A stretch of DNA of 27,708 nucleotides from an uncultured Selenomonadales bacterium (GTDB lineage Bacteria; Bacillota; Clostridia; Christensenellales; QALW01): assembly GCA_905200615.1 (NCBI GenBank), contig CAJKLB010000031.1:1-27708 (forward strand), in the 5' to 3' direction. Under the pieces are notes generated by a model. That model had not been told where the DNA came from. It saw nothing but the letters and a program-made list of their open reading frames with translations, and searched no databases. Below are positions 1 to 7,582 of this stretch, piece by piece; positions within the stretch are counted from its first letter, which is position 1; each line of letters starts with the position of its first letter. A program made the position numbers and the translations under genes.

Positions 1-222
1 GACAAAAAAAGAATACAAAGAAAACAATATATTTTTAATTTTTATGAGTATGGAGAGTATAAAATTTCATTTAATAAACATTATAAGTGGTCTGAAAAGT
101 ATTGTATGGACGATATCGGTGTTTATCAATATGCAAATATCGGAGATTTGTTTTATTTGATTATACATAATAAAAAGATCCTTTTCGTTTACAGCTGTGA
201 GTTGTTTCTGCTTGAGGAATAA
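1..222 (+). CDS. C-terminal part of small protein, possibly YcxB-like (5' end outside window)
   Basis: The reading frame is open from base 1 to the TAA at 220-222, giving 73 residues with the start lying outside the window. The text is protein-like: an FNFYEYGEYKIS strand pattern, then DDIGVYQYANIGDLFYLI, and an end of FLLEE. The alternation of short strands and the placing of a 'Y..I..vye..d.FYLii..kk' segment resemble the C-terminal domain of YcxB-like membrane-associated proteins, but that is only a pattern resemblance. If it is YcxB-like, the final 15-20 residues look shorter than usual. Codon use is very AT-rich, unlike the housekeeping genes after 720, which suggests an accessory gene. 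That it is a real gene end is fairly sure; the family is a guess. Confidence 0.5.
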   Translation, partial: DKKRIQRKQYIFNFYEYGEYKISFNKHYKWSEKYCMDDIGVYQYANIGDLFYLIIHNKKILFVYSCELFLLEE

Positions 223-556
223 AAAATTTTGCGCTGTTCGCGTGATGAAGGAAAGGAAAATATACGGCAATAACCGTTCCCTTCGTGAATAAAAGCGGTT
301 TTTGCCGAAAAAAAGAATGGCGGAAGCGGAAAAATTTTTTTAATAAAATGTAGTAAAACGGAAATTTTTTCGGCGTGCAAATTCTAAGTGGGTTTTGCCC
401 AAAATGGTGGCAATAAAGAAGAAAGAAAAATAGGATTTCAAGTTGCTGAAGACATTTCATTTATAAAAAAACAATGTTGCGGTAATGAAAAATTATCGGA
501 TAAACTTCATTGCAAGATGCGTAAAAAAAGAAAAGCGAGAATATAAAACTATCCTT
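223..556. other. AT-rich stretch without a confident gene
   Basis: No ORF here has a convincing ribosome binding site. One plus-strand frame is open from a GTG at 391 to a TAA at 544-546 (51 codons, Lys/Arg-rich end with MRKKRKARI). It has no Shine-Dalgarno and follows an in-frame TAA, so it is either chance or the tail of a decayed gene. Poly-T/poly-A runs are frequent. The stretch ends in the hairpin at 557-587. Confidence 0.4.
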
Positions 557-587
557 CTATGGTAAAATTGACTACCATAGTTTTTTT
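557..587 (+). terminator. Rho-independent terminator
   Basis: Perfect 8-bp stem CTATGGTA / TACCATAG with an 8-base loop, followed by seven T residues. It would end transcription coming from the left (the partial gene at 1-222 or something further upstream) and isolates the ylxY transcription unit. Confidence 0.85.
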
Positions 588-684
588 ATGTTTGCGTAAA
601 ATAGAACAATTCAAGATAACAAAAAATATTTTTTGCTTTGCGACATAAGTGGATTTTTATTGCATAAAAACCGTATTTTTTCAG

Positions 685-690
685 TATAAT
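685..690 (+). promoter_or_regulatory. Candidate -10 box upstream of ylxY
   Basis: A TATAAT lies 30 bases before the ATG at 720. The best upstream partner is TTGCAT at 660-665, giving a 19-base spacer, which is long for sigma-A. Because YlxY relatives are sporulation-associated, a sporulation sigma factor is also possible, but I cannot assign one from the sequence. Confidence 0.4.
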
Positions 691-719
691 TTATTACTTT
701 GATACAAGGTGGTTTTGAT

Positions 720-1424
720 ATGCGCAGAATCCTGACGGAAGCTTTTTCGGTTAACTTGATAATTGTAGTCATGCTTTTTATTTTGGGCAGTTACGCTGTT
801 GACCAAAATAGAGAGGTCAATACTTTCGGTACTGGGCCTTCGGCGATTTATAAAGCGGAAACCGAAGAAAAAAATATTTCCTTGATGATAAACATTTATC
901 AGGGAGAGGAGTATGTGCTGAAATATCTTGAGCTCTTTGAAAAGGAGGGGATTAAAGCTACCTTTTTTGTGGGCGGCTGCTGGGCGGCAAAGAATACGGA
1001 AATTGTAAAAAGTATAGCGGACGCGGGGCATGAAATCGGGAATCACGGTTATAATCATAAAATGCATACAAAAATCACGCAGGAACAGAGCCGAAGCGAA
1101 ATTTTGCGAACCAATTCTCTGATCAAAAGCATTACCGGCAATGAGACTGTTTTGTTTGCACCGCCTTCGGGAGATGTGAATGCGCAGGTTGTTGCCGATG
1201 CGGCATCCTGCGGTTGTCAGACAATTATGTGGACTGCCGATACCATTGATTGGCGTGATCAGGATACCGGTAAAATTTATGCCAGAGTGGAAAGAAATTT
1301 AAAACCGGGAGCCTTTATATTGATGCACCCCACTCAGGCCACGCTGGAGGCATTGCCCGAAATTATATTGCTTGCCAAAAGTCAGGGATATACCTTTATG
1401 ACGGTAGGAGAGCAACTAAAATAA
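720..1424 (+). CDS. ylxY: YlxY-like polysaccharide deacetylase-family protein, probably catalytically impaired
   Basis: 234 residues with one N-terminal membrane segment (about 11-27) and then an extracytoplasmic NodB-type domain. The frame is open from a TTG at 699, but the ATG at 720 is preferred because AAGGTGG lies at the right distance before it. NodB motifs seen: motif 2 GNHGYNH keeps both metal histidines (about H109 and H113); motif 4 is DTIDW (174-178); motif 5 is LMHPT (201-205). Motif 1, normally TFDDG with the catalytic and metal-binding aspartates, reads MINIYQG, and motif 3 reads FAPPSG instead of FRPPxG. The M16 peptidase directly downstream matches the B. subtilis ylxY-mlpA order. 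The YlxY subfamily is known from endospore formers; its biochemical role is not established. I infer a non-catalytic or altered-activity cell-wall protein. Confidence 0.85.
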   Translation: MRRILTEAFSVNLIIVVMLFILGSYAVDQNREVNTFGTGPSAIYKAETEEKNISLMINIYQGEEYVLKYLELFEKEGIKATFFVGGCWAAKNTEIVKSIADAGHEIGNHGYNHKMHTKITQEQSRSEILRTNSLIKSITGNETVLFAPPSGDVNAQVVADAASCGCQTIMWTADTIDWRDQDTGKIYARVERNLKPGAFILMHPTQATLEALPEIILLAKSQGYTFMTVGEQLK

Positions 1425-1427
1425 TAT

Positions 1428-1456
1428 TTGCATGAATCCTGCTCATACTATATAAT
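1428..1456 (+). promoter_or_regulatory. Candidate sigma-A promoter for the M16 peptidase gene
   Basis: TTGCAT (1428-1433), a 17-base spacer and a perfect TATAAT (1451-1456), about 30 bases before the ATG at 1487. The -35 is weak, but the spacing and -10 are ideal. It would allow the peptidase to be expressed independently of ylxY. Confidence 0.5.
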
Positions 1457-1486
1457 AATAAATATATAATATGGGGGAAAACGCAT

Positions 1487-2749
1487 ATGAAAATACGAGA
1501 ACTTTCAAACGGAATACGGGTAGCATTGGAGCCGCTGCCGTATTTCCGTTCTTTTTCCATTGGTATTTGGGTAGGCGCCGGTTGTTTTGCGGAAAATGAA
1601 AAGAACAACGGAATATCGCATTTTATTGAACACATGCTGTTTAAGGGAACACAAAAACGTTCCGCGCGGGAAATAGCCGGCTGCATTGATGCTTTGGGGG
1701 GACAACTGAATGCTTTTACAGCCAAGGAGTGCACCTGTTATTATGTAAATATTTTAAATGAGCATTATGGTACAGCGGTAGACTTGCTGTGTGATATGAT
1801 TTTAAATTGCAGGTTGGACGCGCGGGATATCGAGCGGGAAAAAGGCGTGGTGTGCGAAGAAATTTCTATGGTGGAGGATACTCCTGATGAACTCGCGCAT
1901 GAAACACTTTCCAAAGCTTTTTATGGGGAACATCCGCTGGGCAAGACCATTCTGGGGCCTGCCGAAGCGGTCCGCGAGATTACCGCGGAGGATATGCGGG
2001 CTTATATGGGAAAAACGTATGTCCCACAGAATATTGTAGTATCTGTTGCTGGAGGTTTTGAGGAACAGCCTGTTATGGATATGCTGGAAGAAAAGCTGGG
2101 CCGTCGAATGGCATCTGCGGACACGCTTCCGGCTCGGTGCGGTGCCTTGGAAAGACCGGCAGGAAAAATTCTTGTGCTGGAAAAAGATATTGAACAGGTG
2201 AATCTGTGCTTGGCTCTTCCCGGCGCGGCGCAGACCTCAGAAGAATATTTTGCGCAGACTATGATCAGCAATATTTTCGGAGGAGGAATGAGCAGCCGTT
2301 TGTTTCAGCGTGTGCGGGAACAGAACGGTATGACATATTCTATCTATTCTTATCTTGCTTCCTCTGTGAACAGCGGCATGTTTACGATCTATGCCGGCAT
2401 GAATCCGGCGCAGGCCTCCAGCGTTTTTGAGCTGATTATGGAAGAAGCGGACAAGCTGAAAAAAGAAGGCGTAACGGATAAGGAATTAACAGAAGCGCGC
2501 GAACAGCTTAAAGGAAGCTTTGTTTTGGGGCTTGAAAGTGTTGCGGCAAGGATGAACCGTAACGGAAAAGTGCTGCTGCTCAACGGCCGGGTTCTTACGG
2601 TAGATGAGGTTATTGAGCGTATTCATGCCGTAACGAAAGAAGATATGGAAAAAAATATACAGCGCATGTTTGATATCAGCCGGCTAAGCGCCGCTGTTGT
2701 AGGAAAGTGCAGTGAAGAATTGCGGCAAAAATTATATGATGTAAAATAG
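1487..2749 (+). CDS. ymxG: M16 family zinc peptidase (YmxG/MlpA-like)
   Basis: 420 residues, normal length for the bacterial processing-peptidase-like M16B group. The inverted zinc motif HFIEH is at 45-49 and the third ligand region VVCEEIS at 121-127, with the distal glutamate near 124. The C-terminal half has the conserved GGGMSSRLFQRVRE and GMTYSIYS stretches (about 265-290), typical of active subunits. There is no signal peptide, so the protein is probably cytoplasmic. The start is set by GGGGGAA 8 bases before the ATG. It lies directly after ylxY, as in Bacillus, where the product is named MlpA/YmxG. Physiological substrates are not known from sequence. It is a single-chain gene with no second M16 subunit next to it. 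Confidence 0.93.
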   Translation: MKIRELSNGIRVALEPLPYFRSFSIGIWVGAGCFAENEKNNGISHFIEHMLFKGTQKRSAREIAGCIDALGGQLNAFTAKECTCYYVNILNEHYGTAVDLLCDMILNCRLDARDIEREKGVVCEEISMVEDTPDELAHETLSKAFYGEHPLGKTILGPAEAVREITAEDMRAYMGKTYVPQNIVVSVAGGFEEQPVMDMLEEKLGRRMASADTLPARCGALERPAGKILVLEKDIEQVNLCLALPGAAQTSEEYFAQTMISNIFGGGMSSRLFQRVREQNGMTYSIYSYLASSVNSGMFTIYAGMNPAQASSVFELIMEEADKLKKEGVTDKELTEAREQLKGSFVLGLESVAARMNRNGKVLLLNGRVLTVDEVIERIHAVTKEDMEKNIQRMFDISRLSAAVVGKCSEELRQKLYDVK

Positions 2750-2772
2750 CGGTTTCTTTTATAATCATTTTG

Positions 2773-2781
2773 TGATATAAT
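2773..2781 (+). promoter_or_regulatory. Extended -10 promoter for the ftsK-rimO-pgsA-cinA-recA run
   Basis: TGATATAAT fits the extended -10 TGNTATAAT exactly. No good -35 is seen 17 bases upstream, which is tolerated for extended -10 promoters. It lies 90 bases before the ftsK ATG, in the only gap of more than 20 bases between the M16 gene and recA. Confidence 0.5.
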
Positions 2782-2870
2782 ATAAAGGAATCAATTTCTT
2801 TTCCGCTGTGCCTAAAAAGGCAACAAAACGGTCGGCAAAGGAATACGGTATGTAAGGAGAATCGGCTTTC

Positions 2871-5213
2871 ATGGCAACCCGGAAGAAAAAAACAACAAAA
2901 AAAACAGCGACCCAAAAGAAGAAAAGAGATCTTCGCAACGAGGTGTATGGCGTTGTTTTTATTGTGATCGGTGTGCTGCTGTTCCTTTCGCTTATTATTA
3001 ATACCGAAAGCTTATTTAAAACTTATATAGCCGATGGGTTTATGCGAGGGGCGTTTGGCATCGGTGCCTATCTTATCCCGCTACTGCTGATTTTTTTCGG
3101 TGTGCAGGCGATTCGAGTTAAACAGCCTGAAATTCATATCGGTAAGCTCATCATGACACTTTTGATGGTGCTTTCGGGAGTAGGGCTGATTCATATGGGC
3201 TTCAGCTGGTTTGAAAACGTAGGAACGGCAGAAAGCGCGTCTACTTACGGGGAAGCTCTTTTTCAGGCATATGAGGCCGGGAAGAATCATTACGGTATGG
3301 GTGGATTTGCCGGTTTATATGTTTATCCTCTTACTTGTCTGGTGAGCAATATCGGCGCGATTATTGTATTTTTCGCCATTATTATTATTGCGTTGATTGT
3401 ATTGTTTAATCTTTCTTTAAAAGATACCGGTGAGAAAGTTTCCCAAAAGGTGCGTGTGAGTATTGATGAGGCAGGACAGCGCTTTCACCGGGGAAGAAAG
3501 AAAAAAAATTATGATTATGATATCGGCACGGAGGAAACAGAAAAAGAATGTGATCCTGCGGAAGAGGACAACGAAACGTCTGATCATTTTGAGGTAAAAA
3601 CGTTTACGGCACCGGCCGTAAAAAGGCCGGTTATTATTACTGCTGAAGAGAATGCTTCCGATAACGAGCCGGATCTCAATCAAGCGGCCGGCTCAGCGGA
3701 GGAAGATGTGAATGCGGAAGAGACAAAAGCCGTGCGTCCGGCATCAAAGGCGTATCAGGCACCCCCGCTTTCCCTGTTGAATCCGCCGGTTACGACAAAG
3801 AAAAACGCCAATACCGATCATTCGGAAAAAATTGAAATGATGGAATCTACGCTGAAAAGTTTCGGTATTACCGCTTGGGTGGAAAATATCACGGTAGGCC
3901 CCGCGATTACGCGGTATGAGCTTTCTATAGCCAAAGGTACCCGCGTGAGCCGTATTCTCTCCCTTTCGGATGATATTGCTCTTTCCATGGCGGCGGTAGG
4001 GGTGAGAATTGAGGCTCCGATACCGGGAAAATCAGCAATTGGCATCGAAATCCCCAACGAATCGGTTTCGATGGTAACTTTACGTGAAGTGCTTGAAAGC
4101 AATCGGTTTAAGGAAAGTAAATCACCGGTATCGGTAGGATTGGGAAAGGATATCACAGGTACGGCTATTATTGCGGATCTTTCAAAAATGCCGCATCTTC
4201 TTATTGCCGGACAGACCGGCGCGGGAAAAAGTGTTTGTATTAACTCCATTATCACCAGTATTTTATATAAATCTTCACCCCAGGAGGTGCGGCTTATCCT
4301 GGTAGATCCGAAAAAGGTGGAGTTGAATGTATATAACGGGATTCCCCATTTGCTTACTCCCGTGGTTACCGATCCGAAAAAGGCTGCGGGCGCCCTGCAG
4401 TTTGTGGTGCGCAAAATGGAAGAGCGCTACGAGACCTTTGCCAAACGTAAGGTAAAAGATATTGTAAGGTATAATGAAGTTGCTCTTGCTGCCGGAGAAG
4501 AGCCGATGCCCCGCATCGTTGTTATTGTGGACGAGCTGAATGATTTAATGCTTGTTGCAAGAGGAGAGGTAGAGGACAGCGTTATGCGCATTGCTCAGCT
4601 TGCGCGCGCGGCGGGTATTTATTTGATTCTTGCTACACAGCGTCCCAGCGTAAATGTAATTACGGGGGTTATTAAAGCGAATATTCCCAGTCGTATCGCT
4701 TTTGCCGTGGCCTCGGGTTTTGATTCTAAAACCATTCTAGATACCAGCGGCGCTGAAAAGTTGGTGGGCAAGGGCGATATGCTCTTTCATTTAAACGGCG
4801 AACCGAAACCGGTTCGTGTTCAGGGTGCTTTTGTTGATGAGCAGGAAGTGGAAAAGGTTGTGGAGTTTATTAAGGCGAAGAACTCGCAGGCTGAATATAT
4901 CGGGGAAGAGCAGTTGGTAATGCGTGAACTGAAACCTTCTCACGGCGGCAGCGGAGAGAATCCGAATGACGATGAGGAAAACAGTGATGAAGATGAGCTC
5001 TTTCCCGCCGCGGTAGAATATGCCATTGAGTGCGGAAGTATTTCCATTTCGGCATTGCAGCGTAGGTTTAAAGTGGGCTATTCCAGAGCCGGCAGGCTGA
5101 TTGACGCGATGGAACTCAGAAATATTGTAGAACCGGCTCAGGGCGCAAAAGCGCGCAAGGTTCTTGTGACACGCGAAGAATTTTGGGCAAAGTATGATGA
5201 AAGACTGGATTGA
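2871..5213 (+). CDS. ftsK: FtsK/SpoIIIE-family DNA translocase
   Basis: 780 residues, typical length. The N-terminus is a Lys/Thr-rich cytoplasmic start, then about four membrane segments between residues 27 and 185 that anchor it at the septum. An acidic, low-complexity linker follows (about 215-310). The motor domain has Walker A GQTGAGKS (about 447-454) and Walker B IVVIVDELNDLM (near 549-560). The C-terminus carries the winged-helix gamma domain (about 715-775, FKVGYSRAGRLIDAM) that reads DNA polarity sequences. It pumps chromosomal DNA through the division or sporulation septum. The start follows AAGGAG, and rimO begins 3 bases after the stop. The Walker B segment has Asn where the family usually has Ala (DELADLM). 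Whether it acts as FtsK or as a sporulation-specific SpoIIIE cannot be told here. Confidence 0.96.
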   Translation: MATRKKKTTKKTATQKKKRDLRNEVYGVVFIVIGVLLFLSLIINTESLFKTYIADGFMRGAFGIGAYLIPLLLIFFGVQAIRVKQPEIHIGKLIMTLLMVLSGVGLIHMGFSWFENVGTAESASTYGEALFQAYEAGKNHYGMGGFAGLYVYPLTCLVSNIGAIIVFFAIIIIALIVLFNLSLKDTGEKVSQKVRVSIDEAGQRFHRGRKKKNYDYDIGTEETEKECDPAEEDNETSDHFEVKTFTAPAVKRPVIITAEENASDNEPDLNQAAGSAEEDVNAEETKAVRPASKAYQAPPLSLLNPPVTTKKNANTDHSEKIEMMESTLKSFGITAWVENITVGPAITRYELSIAKGTRVSRILSLSDDIALSMAAVGVRIEAPIPGKSAIGIEIPNESVSMVTLREVLESNRFKESKSPVSVGLGKDITGTAIIADLSKMPHLLIAGQTGAGKSVCINSIITSILYKSSPQEVRLILVDPKKVELNVYNGIPHLLTPVVTDPKKAAGALQFVVRKMEERYETFAKRKVKDIVRYNEVALAAGEEPMPRIVVIVDELNDLMLVARGEVEDSVMRIAQLARAAGIYLILATQRPSVNVITGVIKANIPSRIAFAVASGFDSKTILDTSGAEKLVGKGDMLFHLNGEPKPVRVQGAFVDEQEVEKVVEFIKAKNSQAEYIGEEQLVMRELKPSHGGSGENPNDDEENSDEDELFPAAVEYAIECGSISISALQRRFKVGYSRAGRLIDAMELRNIVEPAQGAKARKVLVTREEFWAKYDERLD

Positions 5214-5216
5214 TTT

Positions 5217-6527
5217 ATGATACATGTTGCAATCGTTTCACTGGGATGCAATAAAAACCTGGTGGATTCTGAGGTTATGGCAGGCTATTTAAAAAACGCA
5301 GGGTTTGCTTTTGCAGAACAGCCTCAAGAAGCGGATGTTATTATTGTGAATACCTGCGGCTTTATTCAGGAAGCAAAAGAAGAGGCGATAGATACGATTT
5401 TGCAGATGGCGCAGTATAAGAAGCATCACTGCAAAGCTCTGCTGGTTACCGGATGTCTGACGCAGCGGTACCCTCAGGCGATAGCGGATATGCCGGAAGT
5501 GGACGGCGTTCTCGGAACATATGCTTATGAAACGATTGCCCGAGCGGTAAGCAACGTGCTTGAAGGAAAAAAAATTGTGGATACGAGCGGCAATGCTGAA
5601 TATTTGGATAAACCGATAGAGCGGATCATATCTACAAAGTACTACGCATATCTTAAAATAGCCGAAGGCTGCGACAATCGATGCGCATATTGTGCCATTC
5701 CTTTTATTCGAGGGGGTTATGTTTCCCGCAGTGAAGAAAGTCTCTTAAGAGAAGCCGCCGAATTAAAAGAAAAGGGAATAAAGGAAATTATTCTTACCGC
5801 ACAGGATACAACACGTTACGGAATGGATAGAGGCAGTCTTCGATTTGCCGCCCTGCTTGAAAAAATAGCGCTCTTGGGGTTCGAATGGGTACGTGTGATG
5901 TATACATATCCTTCTACGGTAGGGGAAGATGTTATCTCCGTAATGGAATCCCATAAAAATATATGTAAATATATCGATATGCCGATACAGCATACAGAGG
6001 ATGAAATGCTTCGCGCAATGAACCGTCATTATACAAAGGCAGATCTTATCCGAATTTTAGAGCGTATGAGAGAATCAAAGGCGGAATGGACATTGCGTAC
6101 TACACTTTTGTGTGGATTCCCGGGTGAAACGGAGCGTCAGCATAAAAAAATGATGGATTTTATTCGGCAGTATCGTTTCGATCATTTAGGTGTGTTTGCT
6201 TTTTCCTGTGAAGAGGGAACGGAGGCGGAAAAAATGCCGCATCAGTGCCGGCGATCTACGGCACTGCGCCGGTGCGATGATATTATGCTGTTGCAGGGAC
6301 AGCTTGCTCATGAGTATCATAAGCGTCGAGAGGGAAAGTGCTATAAAACTCTTGCTGAGGGCTTTGATGAAAGTCAGCAGCTATGGTACGGCCGTACGGA
6401 TTTTCTTGCGCCGGAAGTTGACGGAAAAGTTTATTTTTCCGGCAACGGTGTTGAACCGGGTAATTTTTATAACGTGTTGATTGAAGAAGCTTTTGGATAT
6501 GACTTTTTTGGGAGGGTGGTTGAATGA
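5217..6527 (+). CDS. rimO: Ribosomal protein S12 methylthiotransferase RimO
   Basis: 436 residues. It adds a methylthio group to an aspartate of ribosomal protein S12, using two 4Fe-4S clusters and SAM. The N-terminal MTTase domain has the cluster cysteines C11 (SLGCNKN), C47 (NTCGFI) and C80 (TGCLTQRY). The radical-SAM domain has C152, C156 and C159 (GCDNRCAYCAIP). A C-terminal TRAM domain follows (about 372-435). The signature ILTAQDTTRYG favours RimO over the tRNA enzyme MiaB. The gene starts 3 bases after ftsK stops and its TGA overlaps the pgsA ATG by four bases (ATGA), so the genes are probably translationally coupled. Confidence 0.96.
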   Translation: MIHVAIVSLGCNKNLVDSEVMAGYLKNAGFAFAEQPQEADVIIVNTCGFIQEAKEEAIDTILQMAQYKKHHCKALLVTGCLTQRYPQAIADMPEVDGVLGTYAYETIARAVSNVLEGKKIVDTSGNAEYLDKPIERIISTKYYAYLKIAEGCDNRCAYCAIPFIRGGYVSRSEESLLREAAELKEKGIKEIILTAQDTTRYGMDRGSLRFAALLEKIALLGFEWVRVMYTYPSTVGEDVISVMESHKNICKYIDMPIQHTEDEMLRAMNRHYTKADLIRILERMRESKAEWTLRTTLLCGFPGETERQHKKMMDFIRQYRFDHLGVFAFSCEEGTEAEKMPHQCRRSTALRRCDDIMLLQGQLAHEYHKRREGKCYKTLAEGFDESQQLWYGRTDFLAPEVDGKVYFSGNGVEPGNFYNVLIEEAFGYDFFGRVVE

Positions 6528-7111
6528 ATCTGCCAAATCGAATAACGGTGCTGCGCGTTATTTTGACGCCGGTGTTAGTACTTTTGTTTTTTTGTAAGCT
6601 GTACATACTTTGCGCTATTATCTTTCTGGCGGCTTCCCTTACGGATATGATTGACGGAAAAATCGCAAGAAAACGGGGACTTGTTACTGTTTTCGGCAAA
6701 TTTTTTGATCCGTTGGCGGATAAACTGATTAATTTAGCGGCTATTATTATTTTAGCGGCGCAAATTTTATACGCTCAGCAATATTGGTATGGGGTTTTTG
6801 CGGTAATAACGGCGGTTATTATTGTGGCAAGAGAAGTGATTATTACAAGTCTGCGCGCGCTTGCCGCCAGTGAGGGCGTGGTAATCGCGGCAGACAGTTT
6901 GGGAAAGCTGAAAACGGTTTTGCAGGATGTAGCGATTATCGCTATGTTCTTGGATGAATCCTCTTGGCTGGAATTTTCTTTTGCGGGAGAGCTCATTCAT
7001 TGGACGGCGGTTATTACTTTAGCCGGCGCGTTAATTTTAACCATTATTTCGGGAATTAATTATTTCGCGGCCAACAAACAGATTGTGGAAAAAATCAGCA
7101 AAGATATATGA
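6524..7111 (+). CDS. pgsA: CDP-diacylglycerol--glycerol-3-phosphate 3-phosphatidyltransferase
   Basis: 195 residues, normal size for this integral membrane enzyme. It makes phosphatidylglycerol phosphate from CDP-diacylglycerol and glycerol-3-phosphate, the committed step to phosphatidylglycerol. The CDP-alcohol phosphotransferase signature is complete: D41, D44-G45, A48-R49, G58, D62 and D66 (DGKIARKRG then GKFFDPLAD). Four to six hydrophobic segments surround it. It overlaps rimO by 4 bases at the start and cinA by 4 bases at the end. A GGAGGGTGG ribosome site precedes the ATG. Confidence 0.96.
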   Translation: MNLPNRITVLRVILTPVLVLLFFCKLYILCAIIFLAASLTDMIDGKIARKRGLVTVFGKFFDPLADKLINLAAIIILAAQILYAQQYWYGVFAVITAVIIVAREVIITSLRALAASEGVVIAADSLGKLKTVLQDVAIIAMFLDESSWLEFSFAGELIHWTAVITLAGALILTIISGINYFAANKQIVEKISKDI

Positions 7112-7578
7112 AAGAATTTTTTGATTTTTTGATAGAAAACCAAATTACCGTTGCTACGGCAGAGTCTTGTACCGGCGGAAATATTGCGGCGGCTTTGGTG
7201 GCTCATCCGGGAATTTCCAGTGTGTTTTTAGCCGGTCTTGTTACTTATGCCAACAGTGCAAAGATGCGGCTGCTCGGCGTGCGTGAGGATATCTTGCGGC
7301 GTTATGGGGCGGTGAGTCCGCAGTGTGCCGAAGCTATGCTGGAAGGCGCGGTAAAAGCGACCGGAGCACAGGCGGCGGTTTGCACTACCGGCATTGCCGG
7401 CCCCGGCGGCGGAAGCAGAGAAAAACCGGTAGGACTTGTATATATAGGAGTCCTTTATCAAGGGACAAGCTTTATTCAACGCTGTGTTTTTTGCGGCAGC
7501 AGGGCGGAAATTATCGAAAAAGCAAAGAATGAGGCGCTTTTTTTGCTAAAATGGAAAGTGCAAAGTAAGGGAGGATAA
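7108..7578 (+). CDS. cinA: CinA C-terminal-type nicotinamide-nucleotide amidohydrolase (PncC)
   Basis: 156 residues covering only the CinA C-terminal domain. Characterised members deamidate nicotinamide mononucleotide to nicotinic acid mononucleotide in NAD salvage. Visible motifs are AESCTGGNIA (about 18-27), a central VSPQCAEAM, and CTTGIAGPGGG (about 92-102), the usual active-site loops. The N-terminal molybdopterin-binding-like (COG1058) domain found in full CinA of Bacillus is absent. The start overlaps the pgsA stop (ATGA), and recA begins 4 bases after its stop. The cinA-recA linkage is widely conserved and is the source of the competence-linked name, but competence is not shown by this gene alone. 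Confidence 0.93.
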   Translation: MKEFFDFLIENQITVATAESCTGGNIAAALVAHPGISSVFLAGLVTYANSAKMRLLGVREDILRRYGAVSPQCAEAMLEGAVKATGAQAAVCTTGIAGPGGGSREKPVGLVYIGVLYQGTSFIQRCVFCGSRAEIIEKAKNEALFLLKWKVQSKGG

Positions 7579-7582
7579 TTAA

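Noticed and set aside
3818..4414. 198-codon minus-strand ORF inside ftsK
   Set aside because: Antisense shadow of a strongly conserved motor domain; no ribosome site and no recognisable protein features.
7540..7582. LexA operator directly upstream of recA
   Set aside because: No GAAC-N4-GTTC-type palindrome is visible in the few bases before recA.
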